In this document: positions 33,910-40,968 of the stretch, piece after piece
Position numbering within the stretch: position 1 is the stretch's first letter
Layout: each line of letters begins with the position of its first letter
Assembly (NCBI GenBank): GCA_963772825.1
Contig: CAVYYX010000014.1
Location: 186,001 to 250,000 of the forward strand
Origin: Desertimonas sp963772825
Lineage (GTDB): Bacteria > Actinomycetota > Acidimicrobiia > Acidimicrobiales > Ilumatobacteraceae
DNA: 64,000 bases
Reading direction: 5' to 3'
Translations under genes and position numbers: made by a program
The notes under the pieces: model-generated
Told to the model about the DNA's origin: nothing
Databases searched by the model: none
The model's input: only the letters and a program-made list of their open reading frames with translations

Positions 33910-35087
33910 TAGCGCTGGTCGTGCAGCACGTCACGCACTGCCGCGGCGATCATCGCCGAGGTCGCCGTGCGCTTCACCGCCACTCCTGCACCGCGTGACG
34001 TGACGCGCACGGCGTTGTCGAGCTGATCACGACCGTGCGGCAGCACGACGAGTGGGACGTCGGCGGCCAACGCCTTGACGACGGTGCCGTGGCCACCGTG
34101 GGTGACGACGATCGCAGCGTGCTCGAGCACGGCGGTGTGCGGCGCGTTGGCGACGACGACCACGTTCGGCGCCGGTGTGATCGCGCCAGAAGCGAGCGCC
34201 GGCCCGGTGGTCACGAGCCCGCGGACCGGCAAGGTCGCCAAGGCGTCGACGATGCGCTGCAGCGTGGCGGCGTGGTCCTGGAACGTGGAGGACAAGCCGA
34301 CGAGCACCAGTGGGTCGTCGCCGGGCGGTGGGGCCCAGTCGGTCGTCGCATCGGACGCCCATCGCGGATCGTCGAGCACCGGACCGACGTAGCGCACGCT
34401 GTCGGACAACCCAGGAATCGGGAAGTCGAACGCCGGCGACGTGAACACCAACTGCCGACGCGCCCGCTGGGGCTGATCGAGGAAGTGGCGCAGCGGCTCG
34501 AGTCCCCGCTCGGCACGCAGTCCGTTGAGCCTGGCGAGGCCCTTGTCCCACAACCGTTGGGTCACCGCCTGCAACAACCTGTCTCGGGTACGCCCGAACG
34601 ATCCAGCTGCCGGCTGCATGCCGAGGCCGAAGGGTGTCGACCCGGCGACGGGGAAGAGATAGATGTTGGGAAGCAGGACATCGAACGGGATCGCTGCAGC
34701 CTCGGCGGCGACCATCGCCCCGAAGCAGAACTGCGAGCAGACGACGAGGTCGGGTCGCTGCTCGGCGATCGCCGCGGTGACGTCACCGGCGTACTCCGGC
34801 AGTGGGCCGGCGAACTGCTTGTCGAGCAGCCGGGTAAACAGTTGGCGCGTACCCTTGCACTCCCAGTCGCGATAGGGGTCGTTCTCCGGCCGCCGGTCCG
34901 GCCGGTTCGGGGCCGTCGCCCAGCGCCGGAACGTCGCCCCGGTTGCCGCGACATCTTCGCCCATCGAGTCCTCTGCGAGGACGGTGACGTGGTGGCCCCG
35001 GTCGACGAGCCGACGAACGACGCCGAGCTCGACCGGCACGGTGCCCCCGCCGTCGACGAGGGCGATGAGGTAGTGGTGAGTGGTCAT
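33801..35087 (-). CDS. GT1-like glycosyltransferase
   Basis: The 428-residue protein has an acceptor domain starting HHYLIALVDGGGTVPVELGVVRRLVDRGHHVTVLAE and a donor domain with LVLVGLSSTFQDHAATLQRIVDAL and the signature AAIVVTHGGHGTVVKALAADVPLVVLPHGRDQLDNA. It resembles UDP-glucuronosyl/glucosyl transferases of the nucleotide-disphospho-sugar (EryCIII/MGT) type. Its ATG overlaps the TetR stop (ATGA), so a TetR protein is co-transcribed ahead of it. A role in modifying or detoxifying a small hydrophobic compound is an inference. Confidence 0.87.
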   Translation of the reverse strand: MTTHHYLIALVDGGGTVPVELGVVRRLVDRGHHVTVLAEDSMGEDVAATGATFRRWATAPNRPDRRPENDPYRDWECKGTRQLFTRLLDKQFAGPLPEYAGDVTAAIAEQRPDLVVCSQFCFGAMVAAEAAAIPFDVLLPNIYLFPVAGSTPFGLGMQPAAGSFGRTRDRLLQAVTQRLWDKGLARLNGLRAERGLEPLRHFLDQPQRARRQLVFTSPAFDFPIPGLSDSVRYVGPVLDDPRWASDATTDWAPPPGDDPLVLVGLSSTFQDHAATLQRIVDALATLPVRGLVTTGPALASGAITPAPNVVVVANAPHTAVLEHAAIVVTHGGHGTVVKALAADVPLVVLPHGRDQLDNAVRVTSRGAGVAVKRTATSAMIAAAVRDVLHDQRYHDAAARLGAAIRADAAATSVLDELEDLSLAVSSGR

Positions 35088-35689
35088 CTGGCGGCCTCCT
35101 GGGACTGCTGGCCGAGGATGCCCTCGACGAGTTGAATGAGCGTCTGGGTGGTTTCGGCACGGCTGAGGCCGAGATCGCGGCGCAGCAGCTTCCACGTGTA
35201 GACGTCGGTCGCCGCGTGGAGAGCGTTGACCGCTCGGCGGCGGTCGGCCCGGCCTTCCGGCAGCCGCGGGCCGAAGCAATGCTCCAGCCATGCCTGATGC
35301 GAGGCGCGTGCCCCGTCGAGGATCGTGGCCAGGCTGCCGAGCCGTTCGCTCGCCGCCGCCCATCGGGCGTTGGCGTCTCCGAAGCGCTCGTACTCACCGA
35401 CGAGGACGGCGACGGCGTCGTTCACGTCACCGGGCACGGCTCGGTAGCGCGCATCCGTTGTCTCGCTCGTGAGCAGCTCGGCGACCGCCAACGCCACGCC
35501 TTCCTTGGACGAGAAGTGGTTGAGCACCGTCTGGTGGGACACCGCCGCGGCTCGGGCGATCTCGGCGAGCGTCACGTCCTCGTAGTAGTTGTCGAACAAC
35601 AGCTGCATCGCCTCGCGCACGATGCGCTCACGGGTGGAGACCACGGCTTCGGCCCGCGCTCCCAACGTGTAGCTGCGCTTCGTTTTCAT
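35084..35689 (-). CDS. TetR-family regulator
   Basis: The 201-residue protein carries the HTH TRERIVREAMQLLFDNYYEDVTLAEIARAAAVSHQTVLNHFSSKEG at residues about 18-63 and a C-terminal ligand domain. ATG at 35689 was chosen over a TTG 15 bp upstream because a promoter (TTGACC-17 bp-TTGAGT) would begin transcription close to it. A CTTGA/TCAAG dyad overlaps that -35, consistent with autorepression. It is coupled to the glycosyltransferase gene downstream. Confidence 0.87.
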   Translation of the reverse strand: MKTKRSYTLGARAEAVVSTRERIVREAMQLLFDNYYEDVTLAEIARAAAVSHQTVLNHFSSKEGVALAVAELLTSETTDARYRAVPGDVNDAVAVLVGEYERFGDANARWAAASERLGSLATILDGARASHQAWLEHCFGPRLPEGRADRRRAVNALHAATDVYTWKLLRRDLGLSRAETTQTLIQLVEGILGQQSQEAAR

Positions 35690-35711
35690 TGGAGTCGCAC
35701 TCAACCAGAAA

Positions 35712-35728
35712 CTTGATCACCGGTCAAG
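35712..35728 (-). promoter_or_regulatory. Candidate TetR operator
   Basis: CTTGA-TCACCGG-TCAAG is a 17-bp dyad overlapping a minus-strand TTGACC -35 element (35722-35727) upstream of the TetR/glycosyltransferase operon. The arms are only 5 bp, so the support is positional. Confidence 0.45.
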
Positions 35729-35757
35729 CGAAATCCCAGGAACCCCCGTTCTCGATG

Positions 35758-35805
35758 TCTGTGTAAGCGTGTAAGCCCGCCGAGGGCATGCACGCTTACA
35801 CAGAC
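35758..35805. repeat. GTGTAAGCG palindrome, copy 1 (inverted relative to copy 2)
   Basis: Twenty-one-base arms beginning TCTGTGTAAGCGTG pair with two mismatches around the centre GCCGA. The centre is the reverse complement of the centre of copy 2 (TCGGC), so the two copies flank the methyltransferase gene as inverted elements. It lies 30 bp before that gene's GTG. Confidence 0.8.
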
Positions 35806-35835
35806 GGCGTTCAGCAGGTGACACGATGATCCGTC

Positions 35836-37323
35836 GTGCGGTTCTTCGAAGATGCCGACGAGGTGCGGCGGGCCCGTCAGGCATTCGACGACGCCGGCTA
35901 CACGCTCGCCGCGATCACCGAGCGACTCGGACCACACGTGTTCGCCCACCTGTCCGCTGGTGAGCTGGCGCCGCTGCGACGGGCCACGCGCAGCGGTGAC
36001 CGTCTCGACGTGCTCGCCCGCCTGTTCCTCCTCGGCGAGCGCGTCAGCGCGGGCGACGCCAGCGCCGCGCTTGGGCCGCTCCCGCTCGATCGGTGGGCGA
36101 CGACTGGATTGCTCGCCGTCGACGGCGACGACGTGCGCGGGATCGTCGTGATCCGCCCGCTCGGCGATCCCGACGATCGGCTCGTGGCTCACGACCGACC
36201 TGGCCCCTCGGGCACGGTCGCCGCTGACCATGTGCTCGGCGTCAGCGCGTCCACCGCCTCCCTCGCCGGGGCCACGATCCGGCGGCCGATCGACGCCGCC
36301 TTCGACCTCGGCACGGGCTGCGGTGTGCAGGCCGTGCATGCCGCCGCCCACAGCGCAGCGGTTGTCGCCTCCGACGTGAATCCACGCGCCGTCGCCCTGG
36401 CGACGATGACGATGGAGCTCAACCAGCTCGATCGCGTCTCGGTGCGTCTCGGCGACCGGTTCGGCCCGGTCGCCGGCGAGCGCTTCGAGCTGATCGTCGC
36501 CAACCCGCCGTTCGTCATCTCACCCTCGCGTCGCTACCTGTTCCGTGACGGCGGCCTCCCCGTCGACGACCTCTGCCGCTCGATCGTGCGGTCGGCCCCC
36601 GAGCATCTCACCGACGGCGGACACTGCCAGCTGCTCGCGTCATGGGCTCATGTCGACGGCGAGGACTGGCAGGAGCGCCTGGAATCATGGTTCGACGGCA
36701 CCGGCTGCGACGCCTACGTCCTCGAGCGCGAGGCCCTCGATCCGGCCGCCCACGCGACGAGCTGGCTCCGCCAAACGGAAGCGCCGGAGCGGTGGGGTGA
36801 CGACTTCGACGAGTGGATGGCCTACAGCGAGGCGCACCACCTCGAAGCGATCGGTTTCGGATTGATCACGATGCGCAGGCGGGCGGATGGGCCGACGTGG
36901 TTTCGCGCCGAGGAGGCGCCCCAGGACATCGTCATGCCGTGCGGCGATCACCTCGGTGCCGTGTTCGAGCTCGCCGACTTCCTCGCTCGCGTCGACGACG
37001 AGGACCTTCTCGCCGCCACGCTCGTTGTCGCCCCGGACGTCGTGCTCGACGAGCGAGCCCGACCCGACCACGACGGCTGGCTCGTCACCGAGCGACGCCT
37101 GCGCCAGACCGCCGCCCTGTGTCACCAGGGCGACGTCGACGCGGGAGTCTCGGCAATCGTCGCCGCGTGCGACGGCTCGCGACGACTCGGTGACATCCTC
37201 GCCAGCGTCGCCGAGACCGCCGACGTGGCGACGTCAGCGGTGGGCGACGCCGCACTGCCGATCATCCGGCGGCTCATCGAGCAGGCCTTCCTCCTCCCGT
37301 CCACCGCGAGCGGCTCTGTGTAA
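35836..37323 (+). CDS. SAM-dependent methyltransferase (RsmC/PrmC-like core, DUF7059-type N-terminus)
   Basis: The 495-residue protein has an N-terminal domain (residues about 1-130, VRFFEDADEVRRARQAFDDAGY) resembling DUF7059, a Rossmann methyltransferase core with FDLGTGCGVQAVHAAAHS (SAM loop, near 155) and the catalytic NPPF motif (near 220), and a C-terminal region of about 190 residues. NPPF is the signature of methyltransferases acting on an amide, exocyclic amine or guanine N2. The target here is unknown; rRNA or a release-factor-like protein would be reasonable guesses. Its stop codon lies within the right-hand palindrome copy, and both gene ends carry that palindrome. Confidence 0.85.
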   Translation: MRFFEDADEVRRARQAFDDAGYTLAAITERLGPHVFAHLSAGELAPLRRATRSGDRLDVLARLFLLGERVSAGDASAALGPLPLDRWATTGLLAVDGDDVRGIVVIRPLGDPDDRLVAHDRPGPSGTVAADHVLGVSASTASLAGATIRRPIDAAFDLGTGCGVQAVHAAAHSAAVVASDVNPRAVALATMTMELNQLDRVSVRLGDRFGPVAGERFELIVANPPFVISPSRRYLFRDGGLPVDDLCRSIVRSAPEHLTDGGHCQLLASWAHVDGEDWQERLESWFDGTGCDAYVLEREALDPAAHATSWLRQTEAPERWGDDFDEWMAYSEAHHLEAIGFGLITMRRRADGPTWFRAEEAPQDIVMPCGDHLGAVFELADFLARVDDEDLLAATLVVAPDVVLDERARPDHDGWLVTERRLRQTAALCHQGDVDAGVSAIVAACDGSRRLGDILASVAETADVATSAVGDAALPIIRRLIEQAFLLPSTASGSV

Positions 37324-37362
37324 GCGTGTAAGCCCTCGGCGGGCTTACACGCTTACACAGAC
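37315..37362. repeat. GTGTAAGCG palindrome, copy 2, containing the methyltransferase stop
   Basis: The 21-base arms at 37315-37335 and 37341-37361 (beginning TCTGTGTAAGCGTG) are perfectly complementary around the centre TCGGC. The TAA stop at 37321-37323 is within the left arm, and the convergent Hcp gene stops 12 bp beyond. It could act as a bidirectional terminator. Confidence 0.85.
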
Positions 37363-37373
37363 TCCTTGGAGGG

Positions 37374-37859
37374 TCAGAGCTTCTTGTTGGTCTTGACGTC
37401 CCAGCCGACGTTGATCGTCGGCGCGAGCTTGCCCGACGGGGACTGCGGCGTGTAGCTGATGTCGACCTTGCTGAAGTTCAACGAGAACTGCTCGGTCGGC
37501 AGCTCACTTTCGGTGTCGCCCTGCAACACGCTGGTGACGAGCACATCGCGCAGCTTGTACTTGAGGAAGTCGATGCCCTTGCTCTTGGCGCTGCCGCGCC
37601 GGCCGCTCAGCAAGCCTTCCTTGATGTGCGAGCCGGAAGCACAGGCGAGGAACAGCGCTGGCGACGCCTTGCTGATCCGACTGACGAAGTGGAAGTCCTG
37701 GAACGTGGCCTTCCCGGCCCCGCCCCCGCCGCCCGAGGTCGAGCCACTGTTGCTCACCCCCCACGACCACGACTCGATGTCGATCTCGCCCTTGTGCGCG
37801 GAATCGGTCGACTCGCCATCGATCCCGTCGAGCTTGAGGAACCAGCGCTCCGTGGCCAC
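37374..37859 (-). CDS. Orphan Hcp family (type VI tube-like) protein
   Basis: The 161-residue protein reads WFLKLDGIDGESTDSAHKGEIDIESWSWGVSNSGS, then GKATFQDFHFVSRISKASPALFLACASGSHIKEGLLSGRR and EQFSLNFSKVDISYTPQS, the full Hcp beta-barrel pattern. Hcp forms the inner tube of contractile secretion systems, but no VipA/B, baseplate or VgrG gene is present in this window. Stand-alone Hcp-like genes occur in several Gram-positive phyla, where their role is not established. A Gly-rich loop (SGSTSGGGGGAGK) is typical of these orphans. Confidence 0.9.
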   Translation of the reverse strand: MATERWFLKLDGIDGESTDSAHKGEIDIESWSWGVSNSGSTSGGGGGAGKATFQDFHFVSRISKASPALFLACASGSHIKEGLLSGRRGSAKSKGIDFLKYKLRDVLVTSVLQGDTESELPTEQFSLNFSKVDISYTPQSPSGKLAPTINVGWDVKTNKKL

Positions 37860-37925
37860 GTGACCAGGGTGCCTGACGGGCGATCATCCGACAAGCGATT
37901 TCTCGGGACGGGAGACCCCGACGTT

Positions 37926-39029
37926 TCAGGCGAGCCGTTCGACCGTCGGGTTGTCGGCGAGATGGAACGACAGGCCGTGGCCGGGCCCCGTGTCGGCGGT
38001 GAGGGCGCCGTCTTCGACTCGCACGCGGCCGTCGTCGGCGAGAACGCCGAGCTCGGCGAACGAGGCGTCCTCGACCGCCTCGACCATCGTCTCGTCGGCG
38101 AGCACCAACGCCAGCTGACCGGAGATGTCCGGCAGGAGGTGCGGGGCGACGACGGCGCCATCGGCTCGCGCTTGGGCGGCGATGCGCAGGAACGGCGTGA
38201 TCCCGCCGACCCGCGCGACGTTCGGCTGGACGATGTCGCACGCCCCGCGGCGGACGGCGTCGCGGAACTGGTAAGCCGTGTACAGGTTCTCCCCGATGGC
38301 GATCGGGATCGTCGTCGATCGGCGCAGCTCGACGTGCGCCGCGACGTCGTCGGCGAGCAGCGGCTCCTCGAGCCACGCCGGCTCGAAGGCTTCGAGCGCT
38401 TGGGCGCCGCGGCGCGCCGCGGCCAAGTCCCAGCGTTGGTTGGCGTCGACCATCAACCGGCGCTGCGGCCCGATGATCCGCCGCACGGCGGCGACGCGTT
38501 GGAGATCCTCGTCGAGATCAGGACGCCCGATCTTGATCTTCACCGCCGGGAACCCGGCGGCGACCCAGCGGCGGGCCTGCTCCTCGAGCTCGTCGAGTGA
38601 ATAGTGGAAGTTGACGCCACTTCCATACACCGGGACTCGCTGGCGACGGCGCCCCAGCAGGTCGACGAGGCTACGCCCGAGCGACCGTCCGCGCAGGTCC
38701 CACAGGGCGATGTCGATGGCGGCCATCGCCAGCGTCGTGATGCCCCCGCCGCCTGCCTCGTGGAGGTGCCACCACAACGCGTCCCACACGGCGTCCGGGT
38801 CCGTCGGCCCGCCGACGACGAACGGTGCGCACTCGTCGACGACCATCGCATGGATCGCCGCGGCCCCGATCTGAGGCGTCCAGCTGAACCCGATGCCGAC
38901 GCCTCCCGTGTCGTCGACGACCTCGGCGATGACGAGATGGTGGTGCGTGACCTCGGCTCCCCACGGTCGGGCCAGCGGGACTCGCCAAGCGCTCGTGCGG
39001 ACCTCGGCGACCCGCCGGTCGTCACCCAC
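37926..39029 (-). CDS. Mandelate racemase/enolase-superfamily sugar-acid dehydratase
   Basis: The 367-residue protein has the enolase-superfamily capping domain and TIM barrel. KIKIG holds the KxK pair (near residue 160), metal ligands are in DANQRW, EEPL and GENL, and the catalytic His is in APHLLPDISG. At the Asp that normally pairs with this His the motif reads QPNVARVGG, so Asp is Asn. Context (uronate-dehydrogenase-like enzyme, KdgD, semialdehyde dehydrogenase, sugar importer) suggests an aldarate or aldarolactone dehydratase/cycloisomerase making 5-keto-4-deoxyglucarate. The GTG start overlaps the kdgD stop by 8 bp. Confidence 0.85.
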   Translation of the reverse strand: MGDDRRVAEVRTSAWRVPLARPWGAEVTHHHLVIAEVVDDTGGVGIGFSWTPQIGAAAIHAMVVDECAPFVVGGPTDPDAVWDALWWHLHEAGGGGITTLAMAAIDIALWDLRGRSLGRSLVDLLGRRRQRVPVYGSGVNFHYSLDELEEQARRWVAAGFPAVKIKIGRPDLDEDLQRVAAVRRIIGPQRRLMVDANQRWDLAAARRGAQALEAFEPAWLEEPLLADDVAAHVELRRSTTIPIAIGENLYTAYQFRDAVRRGACDIVQPNVARVGGITPFLRIAAQARADGAVVAPHLLPDISGQLALVLADETMVEAVEDASFAELGVLADDGRVRVEDGALTADTGPGHGLSFHLADNPTVERLA

Positions 39030-39954
39030 CGACGATCTCGAGGCCCTTGGCGATGAGTCGTTCGAGCTCGGCGAGGTGGTCGGTGGCCGGCTCGACGAGC
39101 GGCAGTCGAACCCCGCCGACGTCGAGCCCGCGCAGGCGAACACCGGCCTTGACCAGTGAGACGGCATAGCCAGGGACCTTGTTGCGCAGCTCGACGAGCG
39201 GCGCGTAGAACTCGTCGAGCAGGCGGACGCCGAGTCGGCGGCCCGTCGCGCTGGTGTCGCCCAGCGTGCCGCGAAACGCCTGGGCGACCTCGGGAAGGAA
39301 GGCGAACACCGCCGACGAGTACAGCTCGACACCCATTCCGTGGTAGCTGGGCATCGTCAGCTCGGCGGTCGGCAGGCCGTTGAAGAACATCACCTCGCGA
39401 TGCTCTGGTTGGCGCACGGCGACAATGATCCGCTGCAGCAGGTCGAGGTCGCCGACGCCGTCTTTGAGGCCGACGACGAGCGGATGCTCGACGAGCCGCC
39501 GCGCCGCGTCCGGCGTGAAGCGGGCGTTGTCGCGGTGATAGGCGATGACGGGGAGACCGCCGCCGTCGGCGACGGCGTGGACGTAGTCGACGATCCCCTG
39601 GGGCGGGCCGGTGACGAGGTACGGCGGCATCACGAGGAGGCCGTCGGCACCCGCTTCGGCAGCCTGGCGGGCGCAGGCGACCGCGGTTGGCAACGGTCCC
39701 CCGGCACCGGCGACGACCGGGATCACCCCTCCGGCCACCTCGACCGCCGTGCGCACGGCAGTGGCGTGCTCGGCGAGCGACATGGCGTGGAACTCACCGG
39801 TCCCGCAGGCGACGAAAACCGCGCCAGGGTCGAGCGCCAGGCGCTCGCTGAGGTGTGTGGCGAGCAGGTCGGCATCGACACCCCCGGCGCCGAACGGGGT
39901 GATCGGGAAGAACAGGAGCCCGCTGAGCTGCAATCGTTGCTCCTCGACGGTCAC
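39022..39954 (-). CDS. kdgD: 5-dehydro-4-deoxyglucarate dehydratase
   Basis: The 310-residue DapA-superfamily aldolase has LSGLLFFPITPFGAGGVDADLL at the start, GTGEFHAMSLAEH, the catalytic Tyr in PVIAYHRDN and the Schiff-base Lys in PLVVGLKDGVGDLD. These, with the length, fit KdgD, which converts 5-keto-4-deoxyglucarate to 2-oxoglutarate semialdehyde with loss of CO2 and water. It is coupled by GTGA to the upstream dehydrogenase. The semialdehyde is handled by the dehydrogenase encoded at 47445. Confidence 0.9.
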   Translation of the reverse strand: MTVEEQRLQLSGLLFFPITPFGAGGVDADLLATHLSERLALDPGAVFVACGTGEFHAMSLAEHATAVRTAVEVAGGVIPVVAGAGGPLPTAVACARQAAEAGADGLLVMPPYLVTGPPQGIVDYVHAVADGGGLPVIAYHRDNARFTPDAARRLVEHPLVVGLKDGVGDLDLLQRIIVAVRQPEHREVMFFNGLPTAELTMPSYHGMGVELYSSAVFAFLPEVAQAFRGTLGDTSATGRRLGVRLLDEFYAPLVELRNKVPGYAVSLVKAGVRLRGLDVGGVRLPLVEPATDHLAELERLIAKGLEIVGG

Positions 39955-40832
39955 AGTTCGGTGCGCCAACTGTGCTGGGGTTTCCAACCGAGCAGCCGTT
40001 CGGCTTTGCCGATGGCGAAGGCGGCCGCATCGCCGACGACGGACCCGGCGAACGGAGCGGCTCCCGGGTGAAAGCGCGGCAGCAGGTCTGCGAGGGGTGC
40101 CCGCGCGAGAGCATCGGCGGCCCCGGCGATGAACGTCGACCCATTGGGGACCGCCGGCGGCGGGTGGATGAGGTCGGAGATCAGGGCGGCCACGTCGCGG
40201 GCGTCGACGTAGTTGAACAGCGACACAGCGGCGAGCTCTGGCCGATCGAGTCGCTGACGGATGGTGTGACCAGCCTGCGTCGGGGACCCGTCCCACTCCT
40301 CCGGGGCGACGACAAAGCACGGGCGCACGGTCGAGAGCCTGATCCTGTCGCCGACCTGATTGGCGAACGTGGCGACGATCTGCTCGGACGTGACCTTCGA
40401 CAACGAGTAGGCATTCCAGGGGGCGACCGGGTGGTCTTCGTCGATCGGCAGGTAGCGAGGCGTCCAGCCGACCGGGTTGCCATAACCGATCACCGTGGGG
40501 CTGCTCGCCACGACCACGGACCGCACCTCGGCCGCCACGGCGGCGGCGCACACGTCGAAGGCCAACAACACGTTGGTTCGCAGGATCTCGGCCTCCGGTC
40601 GCAGGAACGGGGCGGGGATCGCGGCGAGGTGAACGACGGAGTCCGGACGCGCGCCGCCGATCGTCGATTCGGCGATTCCCTCCTCCAGAAGGTCGGCGGT
40701 GACCCACGTCGCCGGCGTCGGCGCGCCCGGTGGACGCCGATCGACGGCCACCACGTCGTGGCCGTGGCCGGCGAGGACGTCCACAACACTGCGTCCCAGC
40801 CGCCCGGCGGCACCGGTCACGAGCACTCTCAT
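39951..40832 (-). CDS. NAD-dependent SDR, uronate dehydrogenase-like
   Basis: The 293-residue extended SDR starts MRVLVTGAAGRLGRSVVDVLAGHGHDVVAVDRR with the GxxGxxG motif and has the catalytic YSLSK (Tyr-x-x-x-Lys, near residue 145). Proteins of this type next to kdgD and sugar-acid dehydratases are usually uronate dehydrogenases that oxidise glucuronate or galacturonate to the aldarolactone. A nucleotide-sugar epimerase is the alternative. It is the first gene after the importer genes on this strand, 136 bp from the binding-protein gene with a hairpin between. Confidence 0.75.
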   Translation of the reverse strand: MRVLVTGAAGRLGRSVVDVLAGHGHDVVAVDRRPPGAPTPATWVTADLLEEGIAESTIGGARPDSVVHLAAIPAPFLRPEAEILRTNVLLAFDVCAAAVAAEVRSVVVASSPTVIGYGNPVGWTPRYLPIDEDHPVAPWNAYSLSKVTSEQIVATFANQVGDRIRLSTVRPCFVVAPEEWDGSPTQAGHTIRQRLDRPELAAVSLFNYVDARDVAALISDLIHPPPAVPNGSTFIAGAADALARAPLADLLPRFHPGAAPFAGSVVGDAAAFAIGKAERLLGWKPQHSWRTEL

Positions 40833-40899
40833 CGGTCTCAGGGTTCTCCTGTCGGATCGGTTCGCATGGCGCGCCGCGGTGGCGCAGAGCTGGCGTGAT

Positions 40900-40936
40900 C
40901 GCCGGGCAGCGCTGCGCAAGGCAGCGCTGCCCGGCG
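40900..40936 (-). terminator. 16-bp perfect hairpin after the binding-protein gene
   Basis: CGCCGGGCAGCGCTGC and GCAGCGCTGCCCGGCG form perfect 16-bp arms with a 5-nt loop, 32 bp past the stop of the solute-binding protein. In ABC importer operons such a hairpin commonly gives partial termination or protects the binding-protein mRNA, raising its level over downstream catabolic genes. Confidence 0.7.
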
Positions 40937-40968
40937 ACGGGCAGACGAAAGCGGCTGAGCGTCGGTGA

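Noticed and set aside
37374..37859. A type VI secretion locus
   Set aside because: Only the Hcp-like gene is present; neighbouring genes are metabolic, so no secretion system can be claimed.
40861..40880. Short GGCGCGCC-type palindromes near 40870 as a further element
   Set aside because: Restriction-site-like GC palindromes of 8 bp are expected by chance at this base composition, unlike the 16-bp hairpin beside them.
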